NCBI RefSeq assembly: GCF_013426205.1 | Contig: NC_089427.1 | Coordinates: 2,852,001-2,916,000, forward strand | Length of the DNA stretch: 64,000 nucleotides | Origin: Metarhizium brunneum | Taxonomy: Eukaryota; Ascomycota; Sordariomycetes; Hypocreales; Clavicipitaceae | Reading direction: 5' to 3' | In this document: piece by piece, positions 1 through 10,947 of the stretch | How the letters are laid out: every line of letters begins with the position of its first letter | Position numbering within the stretch: position 1 is the stretch's first letter | Notes under the pieces: generated by a model | The model's database searches: none | The model's input: the letters and a program-made list of their open reading frames with translations, nothing else | Told to the model about the DNA's origin: nothing | Made by a program: the position numbers and the translations under genes

Positions 1-27
1 CTCCGGCGCCAAGTACGCCGCAATAGA

Positions 28-771
28 ATGGCCACCCTCACGCTGCTGGGCATCCTCGCGCTCCTCCTCATCTTTCCCATCTACTCGATATACTGCATAT
101 ACAAGCCGCCCAAGGCGCTGATAGGCTACCTGCGCCAAAAGTACCCAGACGTGCTCTTCGAGGTGACGACGGATGAGAAGGTGGTGGCCCTCTCGCTCGA
201 CGACGCGCCGTCAGCGCACACGGGCGAGATCATGGACGTGCTCAAGGAGCACGGCGCCCACGCGACCTTTTTCGTCATCGGTGCGCAGGCCGACGGCCGG
301 CAGGAGACGCTGCGGTCGCTGATACGCGAGGGCCACGAGCTCGCCAACCACGGCATGCACGACGAGCCCGCCAACAAGCTGGGCATGGACGAGCTCGAGA
401 GGCAGGTCGGCGAGGTCAAGGCGAAGCTGGTGGCCGCATACGAGGCCGAGGGGAAGATTCTGCCCAACAACTACTACCGCCCGGGCTCCGGCTTCTTCAA
501 CTACAAGATGCGCGACATGCTGGGCAACAGGGGCTACCGCATCACGCTGGGCAGCGTGTACCCTCACGATCCGCAGATTCCGTACCCCAAGAGGAACGCC
601 AAGCACATCCTGAGCATGGTGCACCCGGGCGCCATTGTCATTTGCCACGACAGGCGGGAGTGGACGGCGCCCATGTTGAGGATGATTTTGCCGGAGCTGA
701 AAGAGAAGGGGTACAAGATTGTTACTATAAGCGATCTTGTCAAGATGGTTGAGCCGCTGGGCGGGCGGTAG
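28..771 (+). CDS. Membrane-anchored polysaccharide (chitin-like) deacetylase, NodB fold
   Basis: Predicted metal-dependent deacetylase of the NodB/carbohydrate esterase 4 family, acting on N-acetylated cell-wall or extracellular glycans. The 247-residue protein starts with a hydrophobic segment (about residues 4-25) that can act as signal anchor. The NodB core follows: SLDDAP at 56-61 in place of the usual TFDDGP, a histidine motif at 108-111 (H-G-M-H, closer spaced than the usual HxxxH), RPGSG at 151-155, and ICHDR at 205-209 near the C-terminus. The length is normal for a NodB domain without carbohydrate-binding modules. The ATG at 28 gives a sensible anchor, but the frame stays open to base 1, so a longer or spliced N-terminus beyond the window cannot be excluded. 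The family call is firm; the substrate is inferred. Confidence 0.85.
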   Translation: MATLTLLGILALLLIFPIYSIYCIYKPPKALIGYLRQKYPDVLFEVTTDEKVVALSLDDAPSAHTGEIMDVLKEHGAHATFFVIGAQADGRQETLRSLIREGHELANHGMHDEPANKLGMDELERQVGEVKAKLVAAYEAEGKILPNNYYRPGSGFFNYKMRDMLGNRGYRITLGSVYPHDPQIPYPKRNAKHILSMVHPGAIVICHDRREWTAPMLRMILPELKEKGYKIVTISDLVKMVEPLGGR

Positions 772-1343
772 TCGTTGTGATACAGGCGGTTCCCATCTTT
801 TCTTTCTTTTTTTTTTTACAAATTTCTTACTAAAAACCAACACTTTGGGTGTGTTTTATTCACATTGTGCAGCGCAAGAACAAACAAGCAAACAAACAAA
901 GGAGTTTTGATACTGGGGTTCAACTCGTCTGAACTGGCATTTATATCCCCCGCATTGCAGATATGCCGTAATTCTAGACGTCTGCCGAGGACAGGCAGAC
1001 TTTGCATTCTTTTCCATATTTGGTATTCACAAAGCTCGGCTAGGCTGAACAGGGCCGAGGGCGGCTGATGAGAGGACAATCATGAGGGAACATTGAACCA
1101 GGCAGGAGTTTCGAGGGACTGTGACTGTGCAGAGGAGAGCGCGGCCCTGGAAGAGGAGAGAAGAAGGAATTAGCGTTTCTCATATAGTAGTAGCGTTTTG
1201 CTAAACAACAAGCCAAGGTTCATTTCATGAAAAAAGAAGATATCCACGTAAACTCCAACGAGCCCGTCACTACCTGTCTACACCCATCGGTGTAAGACTG
1301 CACCAGATAATGCTCCTCGTCGTCAACACGCCAACAAGGTCCG

Positions 1344-1560
1344 GGCATCATCATCATAGGCCTCCACGGCATCCTCAACAACGCCGGGGCACTCACCGCG
1401 TACTCGTCCCGCTACTCCTTCTCGAATGACGGCAAGTCGAGCATCCGGAAGACATGGCCTCTGCGCGGAAGTCCAAGTCGAGGCTCCAGGCGGCCTTGAG
1501 AACGCGCAGCGCCTCGTCTCGTCCCTCCGTGCCTGGGGCCTAGGCAAAACTCGCCGCTAG
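1344..1560 (+). pseudogene. Possible degenerate short-chain dehydrogenase fragment
   Basis: Translating from 1344 gives a phrase around GLHGILNNAGAL followed by YSFSNDG. This resembles the NNAG structural motif and the following xDGxE segment of fungal short-chain dehydrogenases. A second open stretch in another frame (1459-1557) also reads like protein before a TAG at 1558. There is no Rossmann glycine motif, no YxxxK site and no continuous frame. It could be a decayed gene or a chance reading of GC-rich DNA. Weak evidence. Confidence 0.2.
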
Positions 1561-2433
1561 CCGCCAGCCGCTCGCCGCCCGAGTCTACGTCATCATCGTC
1601 GTTGTGCTCTTCCACCCAAAGTCAGCAGGCTGCTTGTGACGAGGGCTGCAACAGCTGCGGGGGCTAGTCGATGTCGCTGACGGGTAGTTGAGCAGGCGGG
1701 CGAAAAGGGCCAGCGGCGGTGACGTGAGGCGTGACGGTCGGGAATAATGACGATGACGTCAACTAGTCCGTGACTGCTTTTGGGATTCCATGCCGCCGGC
1801 GGGCGGAGCATGCCGCTGGGCAGGAGAAGCACACTCGGCGGTTCATCCTCAACGGAAGTGCAAGATTCCACCCGGCGGACCTGCGTCAACATGCTTCATC
1901 GCGACGTGGAGTGCCCGTACGAATCTGCCAAAACGCTCGAGTCGTCGCCAACACACCCGGCCCGGCCATCAAACCCCCCTTCCGATTGACGACACATCCC
2001 AAGAAGCCGGTTCCCATTGAGGCGTGACCGCACGCAAAAGCGCCGCGATGCAACCTCGCACATACCCCTATCCCTCCGTTAACCCTTAAACCCCATAAAA
2101 TCCGTCCGAGACGAGAAAGAGAAAAAAAAAAGCCGGTGTGCAGCATTAGGGAAAGCCGTCGTTACCCGCAAGGACCCTTATTCAAAGACATCCCGCCTGG
2201 CAACCGCCGTTCCAAAGAATGCCCCTGCCACTAAAATAAATCGTCAAATAGGCTTAGGGGGGAAATCTACAACATTCTAGAGGGGAGGGGGGGAAATGGT
2301 CCCAAATTGTTTGAGACAGACACACGCGATGGGCGACTAGCGCTACGAGACTACGTGCCGCAACGCAAATACAATAAAGCTCCCGGCAGAACCAGTCGCT
2401 AGAATACTAATAATAATAAAAAGAGGGGAAATT

Positions 2434-2474
2434 GAAAAGAAAGGAAAACAAAAGAAAAGAAAAGAAAAGAAAAG
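2434..2474. repeat. AAAAG-type purine-rich simple repeat
   Basis: About 40 bp of imperfect AAAAG units in the spacer downstream of the deacetylase gene. On the minus strand it is a CTTTT pyrimidine tract, a common promoter or leader element in filamentous fungi, which could serve a minus-strand transcript. Confidence 0.6.
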
Positions 2475-3423
2475 CAGGCGGCGTGGCCAGCGTCGCTACC
2501 GCTCAACGGGCTGCACAATACATGCTCACAAGGGACAATCTAGACGTAGAATTCTATTGTTCTATCCAACAATTCCCAGTCTTTTACATAGGGAAACTAT
2601 CATAGACACCGCTTACAGAGTACTAGTAGTACCTAGCTTGCCTACCTAGGTAGTTGACTTGGCCGTTGCCATGTGCGACATTTGACGCCACCGGCATCTG
2701 CATACCTACGCACACATGTCATCTGATTCAGTCTTGGATACAAGCCTTACTAATACTGCCGCCTCCGTATGTGCAGGGTTTAGAAGGGCCGCTCGGGGAG
2801 ATCACGGGGGCCATCGGGGCATGTGGTTCCTTGACTCGTTGCAGACTGTCGATCTGCCTTATGCAAACTGCACCATGATCCCGAGTGTAATTAAGGAGGC
2901 ATGGCGCAACGGTGCGTCAGTGTACCACAATTTATCCCAGGGGCTCGTCAAGCTGCATGTCACGGCGGCCAATATTTGTCATGAAAAGGAAATCCATTCA
3001 TCAGTGTCCCTGAGTGAGTGTGTAGAGGCATCGCAAGTGCGATCCAAGGGCTCTGTACTGCCAACTTCAGTATTTGGCTCGAGATATATATCCACATCGT
3101 AGCATTCAAATCATCAACCCGTTTCCGGTCTCTTATAAAACGCCATCTACCATTAAGAATTTCCCTCTTTGCCCGAGGGGCCCAGCCCCCAAAAAAGACT
3201 GGTATCTGTAGTCCGAAAATTCCATTCATTCATTCTGCCGCGAGATTCCGCCGCTTTGACACAAGAAAGAGAGCGACACAAATAAGAGCGAAGCGTACCA
3301 GCCAGTTCGTTCATGCACTCAAAAATGAGTGCCTTGAATATGTACAGCGAATGGCGAGTTGAAAAGAAAAGGTCGCCACAAGAGTTGTGCCCTTGTCTCG
3401 GCCGTTGCCGAGGAACGATTGGC

Positions 3424-4278
3424 TCAAATCCAGAGGGGTGCGGCTGATGTGGCGTGACTTCGTTCGGGGAAGAACATTGTCGAAAGACCCTGGATAGCGC
3501 TCAAGTAGTCATCTGGGCTTAGCCTCTTAAGGCCTCGGTTATCGAGATACTGCTGTTCCTCGTCAATAGTGTCTAGGCAACTGTTGACGCTGTACTCTTC
3601 TGCGAGCTCAGTGACCTGGGCCAACTCATGTCCGAAGGGATGGGAATCCTTGGCCTGAGCTTGGGTCGAGGCAGTTGATTTGTTTGGCCGTGCCGCCGGC
3701 GTGGACTGCTTCTGAGCAAATGGCGATGGGGCGTGTGAGGCAGATGAAGCTCTCGTGGACGTCGAATGAGGGCGAGAGAACGGTTGGCCAGCCTTGGTGG
3801 AAATGAAGTGGTCTGAATCTCGAGACATGCGCGAGACGGATCTCTGGCGGGCAATAGCTTCGAATGAATTCTTCTTGGTGTGCGAGGGAGAACGCTTGGG
3901 AATCGCGGGGGGCTCTGCCTTGACGGGCAAGGTCGTCGATGCTGGTGCGGCAGGTTTGAAGTACGAGGACAAGTGATTCGGCTCTGGTAATGAAGATACA
4001 TCGGGACTGGTGGGGGGTGTGGAATCCGCCGTGTCCTGGGATTCAACATCTGACCCTGACTTGCTGGTAGTTGAATTGCTGCGAGACGAGCGCGGAATAT
4101 CGGGAGCATTATAGGACAGCATGTTGGTGGTGTGAAGAAGCTGCACCGGGGCTGAAATCTTGTCGCGAATGTTGTAGGGAATCTTGGTGGTGTTGCTTCG
4201 CTGAGGTATCTTGGCGCTGTCGGCGAGGTCACTGCCACCTCGCAGCCGGCGGGTTGTAAAAGCGCGCGACAACGACAT
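3424..4278 (-). CDS. Uncharacterised low-complexity fungal protein
   Basis: Single-exon frame for 284 residues starting at an ATG (MSLSRAFTTRR). I do not recognise the function. Residues 60-210 are rich in Ser, Thr and Pro and probably disordered, with several basic-Ser motifs that could be phosphorylated. Residues 214-272 look ordered and acidic-amphipathic: FGHELAQVTELAEEYS at 215-230, then an acidic segment and SPDDYLSAIQGL at 254-265. This C-terminal block looks like the conserved part. No signal peptide or membrane segment is seen. The upstream minus-strand leader is pyrimidine-rich, as expected of a fungal promoter. That it is a gene is likely because of frame length, a good ATG and sequence character; the antisense frame at 3573-4520 is a shadow. 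Confidence 0.7.
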   Translation of the reverse strand: MSLSRAFTTRRLRGGSDLADSAKIPQRSNTTKIPYNIRDKISAPVQLLHTTNMLSYNAPDIPRSSRSNSTTSKSGSDVESQDTADSTPPTSPDVSSLPEPNHLSSYFKPAAPASTTLPVKAEPPAIPKRSPSHTKKNSFEAIARQRSVSRMSRDSDHFISTKAGQPFSRPHSTSTRASSASHAPSPFAQKQSTPAARPNKSTASTQAQAKDSHPFGHELAQVTELAEEYSVNSCLDTIDEEQQYLDNRGLKRLSPDDYLSAIQGLSTMFFPERSHATSAAPLWI

Positions 4279-5465
4279 GTTTGGAGGTTGACTGGCAAAC
4301 AGGAAAAGGTGGAAGAGATTCGATGCCGTGGGAAGGGAATGCCGGATTGTATATTAGACCCTGGTTGACCAGTGTACACTGGTTTGCACGGCGAGCTGCA
4401 CGAGGGGGGGGGTGTCACGATCGAAGCGCTGACAAGCTCTCGTGCAAGACACCTTGTGACTCGGATCCGTAAGCGGCTAACCTGTGAAGTGCGGCGGCCA
4501 CGAGTGACGAAGGAACACACTTGCCCAAATGGGTCTCGCTGAGGAACGTTACAGAGGATCGCGGGCTGTTGATAGCGCTGGAGAAGCGGTGACTAGCGCA
4601 AAAGGACCAGATGGTGCAGCGGGTGTGAGTGGGCGACTTGCTCGCAGTTGCATCCACGGACTGAACGGGGAAGGTGCTTGTCGTGGGCTGCACGTCGTGA
4701 GTCGATGAACAAATCCCGGCTTCGGCGGGTAAAATGAATGCTGCCGATATATAAAATCCGGCCGCGTCCCAACCGCAAAGAAAAGATATCCAAAGCCTGG
4801 GGGGGAGATGTCGGACAAAGCTCCTGGTTCACACAAAAAAAGAGGTGATGTGGTGGGTCGTTGACAAGTCTGGTTGATAGCAGGATGGCAGATGTGGATG
4901 CGGATATGCTTGGTCCTGTGAGAGTCTGTGGTGAGACGGGGGCGACGACGGGCGACGGTTGGCTGATGACGCTGACTTTGAGGGCACAAAGGGTGCAAGG
5001 GACCAAGTTGATTCGGTGCGTCAATGCTGGTTGGCGCACAGGAGCACCGTGACGGGCAAGATGAAGCGATTTCCCAGCTGGACGCGGGCACAATAGTTGC
5101 GCAAGTTGGTGGCACACACGGGAAAATCCAGTTCCAGTGTGGTGGAATCGGCGACGCCCACTGGGGGTGAGAAAAATGATGATGAGATGAAAGTGAAGCT
5201 GAAAGGGAGAGTAAGGCCTGCGCCGTTTGCCGAGAGAGTGTCAGAGAGGCGGCCAGGTGACAACCGCGGGCTGTCAGTCTGCTTCTGCTGCGAAAGGAAC
5301 GGTCAACGTTGGACTCGAGATAGGTCTTAAAACTATTTTGAGGCTCGTTGCTGGTGTAAAAGACTTCGCACTGGGCGATAGGGACTGGAATCGAACGACC
5401 CAAGAATCAACGTGGGTTTCGGGACTGTAAAAGGAACGAACAAAGGGTGCGGAATGAACAACGTC

Positions 5466-5488
5466 AGAGAGACAGAGAGAGAGAGAGA
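5466..5488. repeat. (GA)n simple repeat (CT tract on the minus strand)
   Basis: Dinucleotide tract in the presumed promoter or leader of the minus-strand gene at 3424-4278. CT-rich tracts just upstream of transcription starts are common in filamentous fungi, so this may mark its start region. Confidence 0.6.
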
Positions 5489-5947
5489 TGGACGTAGAAC
5501 CAGCGCGCAGAGGAAGAAGCGAAAAAAAGAATCAAGGACGCGAGCCTGTCGACCAAAGGAAATATGAAGGCGACGCGAAGGCCATGGAAGGGGTCGAGGC
5601 TTTGGACCGTTTGCACACGGGGGACGAGGGAGGCGTCTGGTCGATTCAATGATATCGCCCAACCACATGCAGTCGTTGGCGCCAACCTAGTACTAACTCT
5701 AGAGCATAATACATTGTAAATACTACTGAGTACTACTACCTGTACGGCAGAGCACAGACGGAGAGACGCAGGCACAAGCAGGAAAGCAGCATTTGGCTCC
5801 ACCCCCTCTTCTTCAGTTTGTTCCCATTCGGCTCCTCACCCGCTCAATACTGTTGGTTGGCGTCCACTCATCCCCCCTCTGGTCCCTGGCTGGCGGTTCG
5901 TGGGCAGTGCTACTAGCTCTGGGCCGAGTACTCCGTCCAGTCACTAG

Positions 5948-6506
5948 TACTCCGTAATGCCCCATGGCCGTTCCCTCTTCCCACCTCAAGCCGCTGATGG
6001 CACGGACGATATGACCGGCTCGCCCCTGCATCGATGTCGCCCTTTGGCAATACTCGGCCAACCAGTGAAGGTTGGCGCGCCCAGGTCCACAACGTGCACC
6101 TGCCCCGAGGCGCTTGTCGGACGGCTGTGTGGACCCCCGTCGTGGGGCCGGCGGTGCGGGCTTGGCCAATGGAACCCGGATAGCGACTCGCTAGCCAGGG
6201 GCAGCCCATCCCTGCCACGCAACCAAAAGTTGAGCAAGGAACCATCAAGGGGCACCAGAAAGCAGACTCGACTTCTCTACTCCGTACTTGGCTTTTGACC
6301 ATTTTCTTCGGCTCCTCACTGTTATCCTTTGGGCTGTACGGAGTAGCCCCAATATTTGCTTGCCCTGGTTGGGACTCGAGTCTGGTCCGATATCCACCTT
6401 GACGTTGGGCGCCACACCGCTGTAAACTCTACCTGCTACCAGTGATTGAACCGCTACCTTCTGGCTTCTGGTGGTTCGCTCCCAAGACAGCTCCTTGTAC
6501 TCCGTA
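5948..6506. repeat. Cluster of four TACTCCGTA/TACGGAGTA 9-mers
   Basis: Exact copies at 5948-5956, 6278-6286, 6337-6345 (inverted) and 6498-6506, plus a near copy at 5929. All lie in non-coding DNA. They belong to the window-wide family described in the findings. Confidence 0.75.
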
Positions 6507-9007
6507 ATCCGCAGTTGATGCCTGGCGCTGCGTGGTGCCTCCATTCGGGCAGCACGACATCGAGCTTCGGTGCCGAACATGTCTCTGTAGCACTCTGTAT
6601 GTACGTGTATATACGTGGCCGACTCGATACCGGTCCACTCGTCGCGTGGCGTCTTGGTTTAGCACAAGGACATGCGCCGCACAACAAAAAAACATCGACA
6701 CTAATAGTAACTGACACGATACTCGGCACAAACTACATGCAGACAAACAAGACAGCAGGCCGCGCACTCCGGACGTTCCGCATCCCTTAGCGCCTGGGAC
6801 AGAATGAGCTTCGATGCCCCCTGAGCCACGACGCCACGATGCGAAGTCTTTAATATGTACTTTGATATCGACAAGGCCGTGTGTCAGCGCAAGTCAACCT
6901 CGGTACGTACTCTTCTGAGCAGGACTTCTGGGTACTTAAATAGTCTGGCTCGTCTGCGTGAGTACATATGTAGTACATAAAGTAGGTAGTATCTGCAATG
7001 TTCTCCTTCTCCGTGCCTGGGCAGGGCGAGCATGGGGTGCTGTCGACTTCAGGATGCTGCGAACCCTTCAACCCTTCAAATGTCTGGTTCAATTCTTCCA
7101 CTCACGGCACCCTCCCGGCCAGCCATTGGTTCGGCGCGCCGATCACTGGTGGACTGATCAGTTTCAGAGTTTTGGGTGGCGCGTGGTGCCTGCACAAGCG
7201 TTCAACATGAATGTTCTTCATTTGCTCTGCCATCCGCCAATGACAATGCGCCGCTCCCTGGGCGCTTCCGTCGACTTGCGCCTGTCCATCTTGCACATGT
7301 CTCAGTGCTGGTTTGTCTGCCTCTGCTCTGCCTGGACCTTTGTGCTGTCCCTGCAATGGCTCCGCGCTTTTGACATCTCTGGCCTTTTGCCATTGCCATT
7401 TTGAGATCTCGACACAAGCCGCCCGCCCAAGTCCTCGCGTGCCAACTTCTGGCATGGTCTCCTGCTCTTCCCTTTCAGGTTATTTTTAGCCCTTTTCTTT
7501 ATTATGTACTAAATAGTCACAAACCGAGCTGGTACTATTAATTGCCCTGCCATCTCATCTTACTACTCCTGGGTAAAGAGTCCTCCCTGTATTGCCCGCC
7601 CGCCTTGCCTGCTGCCCTGGCGGACGCCATCATCGAGGCTATTCGCCAAGATCCGTCCTCCCTAATTATTGCAACCACGAATTCTGTATTGAGCTCACAA
7701 TTGCCGATGACGGTCTCCCGGCCTGCAGTCTTCCTCGTCCCCATCTCGACCCTGTCTGTGCACCCGGTTTTCCACGTTTTCTTTATTACTTATGCAGGCT
7801 CAGATGTCCCAAACTGACGCCTAGTTTGTTTCCATCGGAAACAAGGAGATTTTTGCATGCGCGGCAACAGGAACAGACTATAGTCTAGAATAGAGTTGAA
7901 GAAGAAAAAACCGTCTCACCAGACCCCGTGTTTACGTCAAGAGGGAGACACAAGAAACAAACGCCCCTTTTGTCTTCATGTTTATATTCGACTCCTCCCC
8001 TCCTTCTTCTACCGTGGTCCACGCGATTAATTCGTCGCACGTTTCATCCCTACGAGCCCATCCACGAGCGATCCACAAGCCGCGTTTCATCTCGTCGTGG
8101 GTTTCATGTTTATCCCCGGGAAGTGCCGCACAGCCTGCACGACTCAGATGGGCGCTCAGCTGATGGATGAGCAGAAAACGGTAACGACGTTTCTGACTGG
8201 TTTGATGTGCGTAAATGTTAAATATGTCTGAATTTTCGATGCGACGCTCTGGTGGTGCTTGTAACGGCTGGAGCGTCATGTACAATCTGCAACATGTGTG
8301 TTGTGCAGCTGCCTGCCATTGAGATTGGGGTAATTTGCCCAGCATGCATGTGCCTGTTTCCTTTGCAGCGCGGTACTCCATGCCGCGTGTACAAGTGCAT
8401 TTTATTCTTTATTTTACTCATCTACATCCAGTATCAAGTATATTACATAGTGGCACCACCAAGATTGGGCCAACACGGTCAACGGTCACTCCGTCCCATG
8501 TCAATGACATCTGGAGACTGGTCGCAAACCCTGCTCATTTAAAACTTGGGTAAGGTATTCGGACAACTACAGTACAGACGAGTTCCACTTTGCTGAGGGC
8601 CTGGTGCCTGGTGAAGAGAAGTACTGTGTACTGTACGTGCCGTCATAAATCAAATGCGTTAGGACCCTGGCCAGATTTGACACGTCTTGGCAGTACTTTG
8701 CAATAATTAATCCTCACACGTCTCTAACGGCGTACTGCCTCATCTCGTTCGGCTCGTTCGGATACATGGCAAAGAAAAAAAAAGACAACGGAGGTTTGAT
8801 CTTGAAGCGTGCGAAATCGATTGCACTTTTGAACACCATTTTGCCACTTTTTCTGCCTCTCGCTAATCTATAAGCAAAATATGGCATCAACTATGTAGGA
8901 TATTGTCAATCGCAAAACACGACTCATCTGGTTCATTAGGGCGTACCACAGCCGTTCTGACAGACTATAAAAAATGTGAATCTCCTGTCGTCTTCATTCA
9001 CTCCATT

Positions 9008-10678
9008 TTAATCCTCGTCCATGGACTCCCCGTCCTCTTGTCCCTCGCCGTCTTCCTCGGACGAGCTGCTCTCGTCCTCCTCGACACCAACTAGACGATC
9101 CTCCGCGACGTCGTCCTTTTGAGCCGGAACCTTTTGCGCAAAGACCTTGCGAACCGCAGCATTGGTGCTCGTGTCCCAAACTTGCATGTTGCCATTGCTA
9201 CCCGCCACGGCCAGGCGGAAGCCGACTTGGGCATCTGGCGCAAACGTCGTGGCAAAGACTTTGCCGACATCCAGGTTGCGAGAGACGACCATCGAGGGAC
9301 CGGTGGGTTGAATGCTCCACAGCTTGACGGTTCTGTCGGTGGACCCGGTCGCCATGAAGCCCGGGATGACGCTGTTGATGTCAAAGGAGGAAACGGACTC
9401 GTCGTGGGCTTGGAGCGTCCAGACGGACTTGGTGGCCGTCGGGTTGGAGGGCGCGTTTCGGACATCGTGGTAGTGTATGCAGCCGTTCTCCGTGGACACG
9501 AAGAAGTAGTTTGAGTCGTGGGGATCCCAGCGTACGTTCTCGACGTCGCTTTCTACACCCCAGCGCGGCGCTTTTGCGTCGGGGGCTCGCATGTCAGCGG
9601 CCACGATGGTGCGGTCGTAGCTGCCGCTCAGTAGAACCGTAGCCTCGGTATTGTGCCATGCCAGAGAGCACACCTTGTCCGTGTGGTAGGAGTACGACTT
9701 TGCACATTGCGTCGTGTTCAGATCCCATAGTTTGACTGTCTTGTCGGCGGATGCGGATGCCAGCAAGTTGCGGTGTTGTCTGTTGGCAGCCAGTGAAAGT
9801 ACCGCGTCCACGTGGTACGCGTCGTTTGCCTTGGCCTTTTTGGACTTCTTGCCCTTCTTGATCTTCTTCTCGCCGGACTCTGCGCTGGCGGCCTGCCCGA
9901 GGATAGCATTCGGGTACATGCAGTCGATGGTGTCGAGGTCCCAAATCTCAATGTCTGGGTCCATAGTCCCTACTGCAACGTAGTTCCCCTTTCCCCCCTG
10001 ATCGCCGCCAGAATTGTTGACGGGCATGTCAAGCCACTCGAGTGCAAGAGGGATTGCGGGCAACATGATGTCGTGATGCACGTAGAGGTTGTCGCCTTCG
10101 TCTTCAAATACATAGACTTCGAGGTGCGCGAGCTCATCTTCCACCTTGGCGGAGAGAATCAGGTTGTCGGTGGCGAGAATTTGGAGGTCTTCTTTCTCTT
10201 CGTCGTCGTCATCCTCGTCTTTTAGAGTAATGTATGGATCATCTTTGTTGGAGCCGTGGTACGCCAATGCCTTGAGGTTTCCGAACATGCTCATTCCCGT
10301 TCCATCTTCATGTGCTTCGGGTTCGTCTTCATCGTCGTCATAATGCTCTAGATCATACTCCTTCAGGTCGTCGTCGTCGTATCTGTGCCAAGGTTAGCAT
10401 CCTGATTTATATGATTTTTCGAATAGGGCGGCGAACTTGGCCTCGGTAGTTGGTTTTTCGCCCTCCACGTCCATGCTCTCGTCGTTGCCCGCCTTTTGAT
10501 TTTGTCCGTCGGAGCCCTCCTCCTCTTGCGCCTCCTTCAAGTCCTCCTCGGCATCGTCCAGTTGGAGCTTGGCGAGTTCAGCTATGCGCGCAAACTCACT
10601 TTCGTCCAGAGTGTACTTTTTGGGAAACGGGGCTGCAAAGCCGCGAGGCACCCATTGAGCGGCCGTGATCATAGACAT
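9008..10678 (-). CDS. PWP1: PWP1, WD40 ribosome-biogenesis protein
   Basis: Homologue of periodic tryptophan protein 1, a nucleolar WD40 protein needed for 60S ribosome maturation. Two exons, 10678-10437 and 10382-9008, give 538 residues. The N-terminus (ITAAQWVPRGFAAPFP, residues 4-19) matches the conserved Pwp1 start, followed by an acidic linker including DDDDLKEYDLEHYDDDE. The C-terminal half holds the WD repeats, with phrases such as KLWDLNTTQC and TDRTVKLWS, and ends in an acidic Ser/Glu/Asp tail. The 54-nt intron has an unusual donor (GTTCGC) but a good GCTAAC branch site and CACAG acceptor, and it restores phase into DDDDLKEY. Without splicing the frame stops at TGC-TAA. It shares a 269-bp promoter with PRP16. 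Confidence 0.93.
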
Positions 10679-10947
10679 CTTGGGCCAAGTGACAGTCTTC
10701 TTGTCCGGCCTTGCAAGCGGTGCACCCAGAATTCAACCCGACCTGGAACAAAAAATCGGCCTGGTAGAGTCCAAAATTTTTGGTAGTGGGGTTTATCGAT
10801 AAGCAAGCTTGTCTAGCGCGGCCAGACATGGATCGGGAAAACTCCGCGACGGGATTGTGACTTCAGAGCTAGTCCTTGCGACTCGCGCAGAACTGGCTTC
10901 TCGACCGCACGATTCATTGGCTGCACAAGGCAGCATACGGCGACAAG
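10679..10947. promoter_or_regulatory. Divergent promoter between PWP1 and PRP16
   Basis: The start codons of PWP1 (minus) and PRP16 (plus) are 269 bp apart, so both core promoters must overlap or lie back to back here. Both genes serve nuclear RNA processing or ribosome assembly, so co-regulation is plausible. I see no clear TATA box. Confidence 0.65.

Larger units (their letters stand above)
772..3423. other. Intergenic region, 2.65 kb
   Basis: No convincing gene. It holds a GC-rich stretch at about 1330-1620 with scattered protein-like words (see the relic entry), a purine-rich AAAAG tract and a perfect 12-bp palindrome at 2642-2653. The open frames between 2650 and 3360 overlap on both strands and resemble no known protein. 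Confidence 0.6.
4279..9007. other. Intergenic region, 4.7 kb, with probable minus-strand promoter and leader
   Basis: No gene with recognisable domains. The first 1.4 kb is probably the 5' leader and promoter of the minus-strand gene ending at 3424: read on that strand it is pyrimidine-rich, including a CT repeat. From 5.9 to 6.5 kb there are four exact copies of TACTCCGTA/TACGGAGTA. From 6.5 to 9.0 kb I see only short overlapping open frames without conserved motifs. Confidence 0.6.

Noticed and set aside
3573..4520. 315-codon frame overlapping the 3424-4278 gene on the same strand
   Set aside because: Out-of-frame shadow rich in Arg, Pro and Ser; the frame starting MSLSRAF has the better start and conserved C-terminal block.
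4549..5403. 284-codon minus-strand open frame
   Set aside because: Composition is that of a Ser/Pro/His-rich reading of CT-rich leader DNA, with no conserved motif; it lies in the leader of the gene at 3424-4278.
5375..5405. tRNA-like T-arm on the minus strand (GTTCGATTC next to CCTATCGCCCA)
   Set aside because: It matches the B-box, but the T-stem does not pair and no A-box, anticodon arm or acceptor partner lies at the right distance.
7080..7100. B-box-like GGTTCAATTC on the plus strand
   Set aside because: No cloverleaf can be formed with the 70 bases upstream; likely chance.
10876..10947. 24-codon N-terminal extension of PRP16
   Set aside because: It begins at TTG, not ATG, and lies in the shared promoter; the ATG at 10948 has good context.
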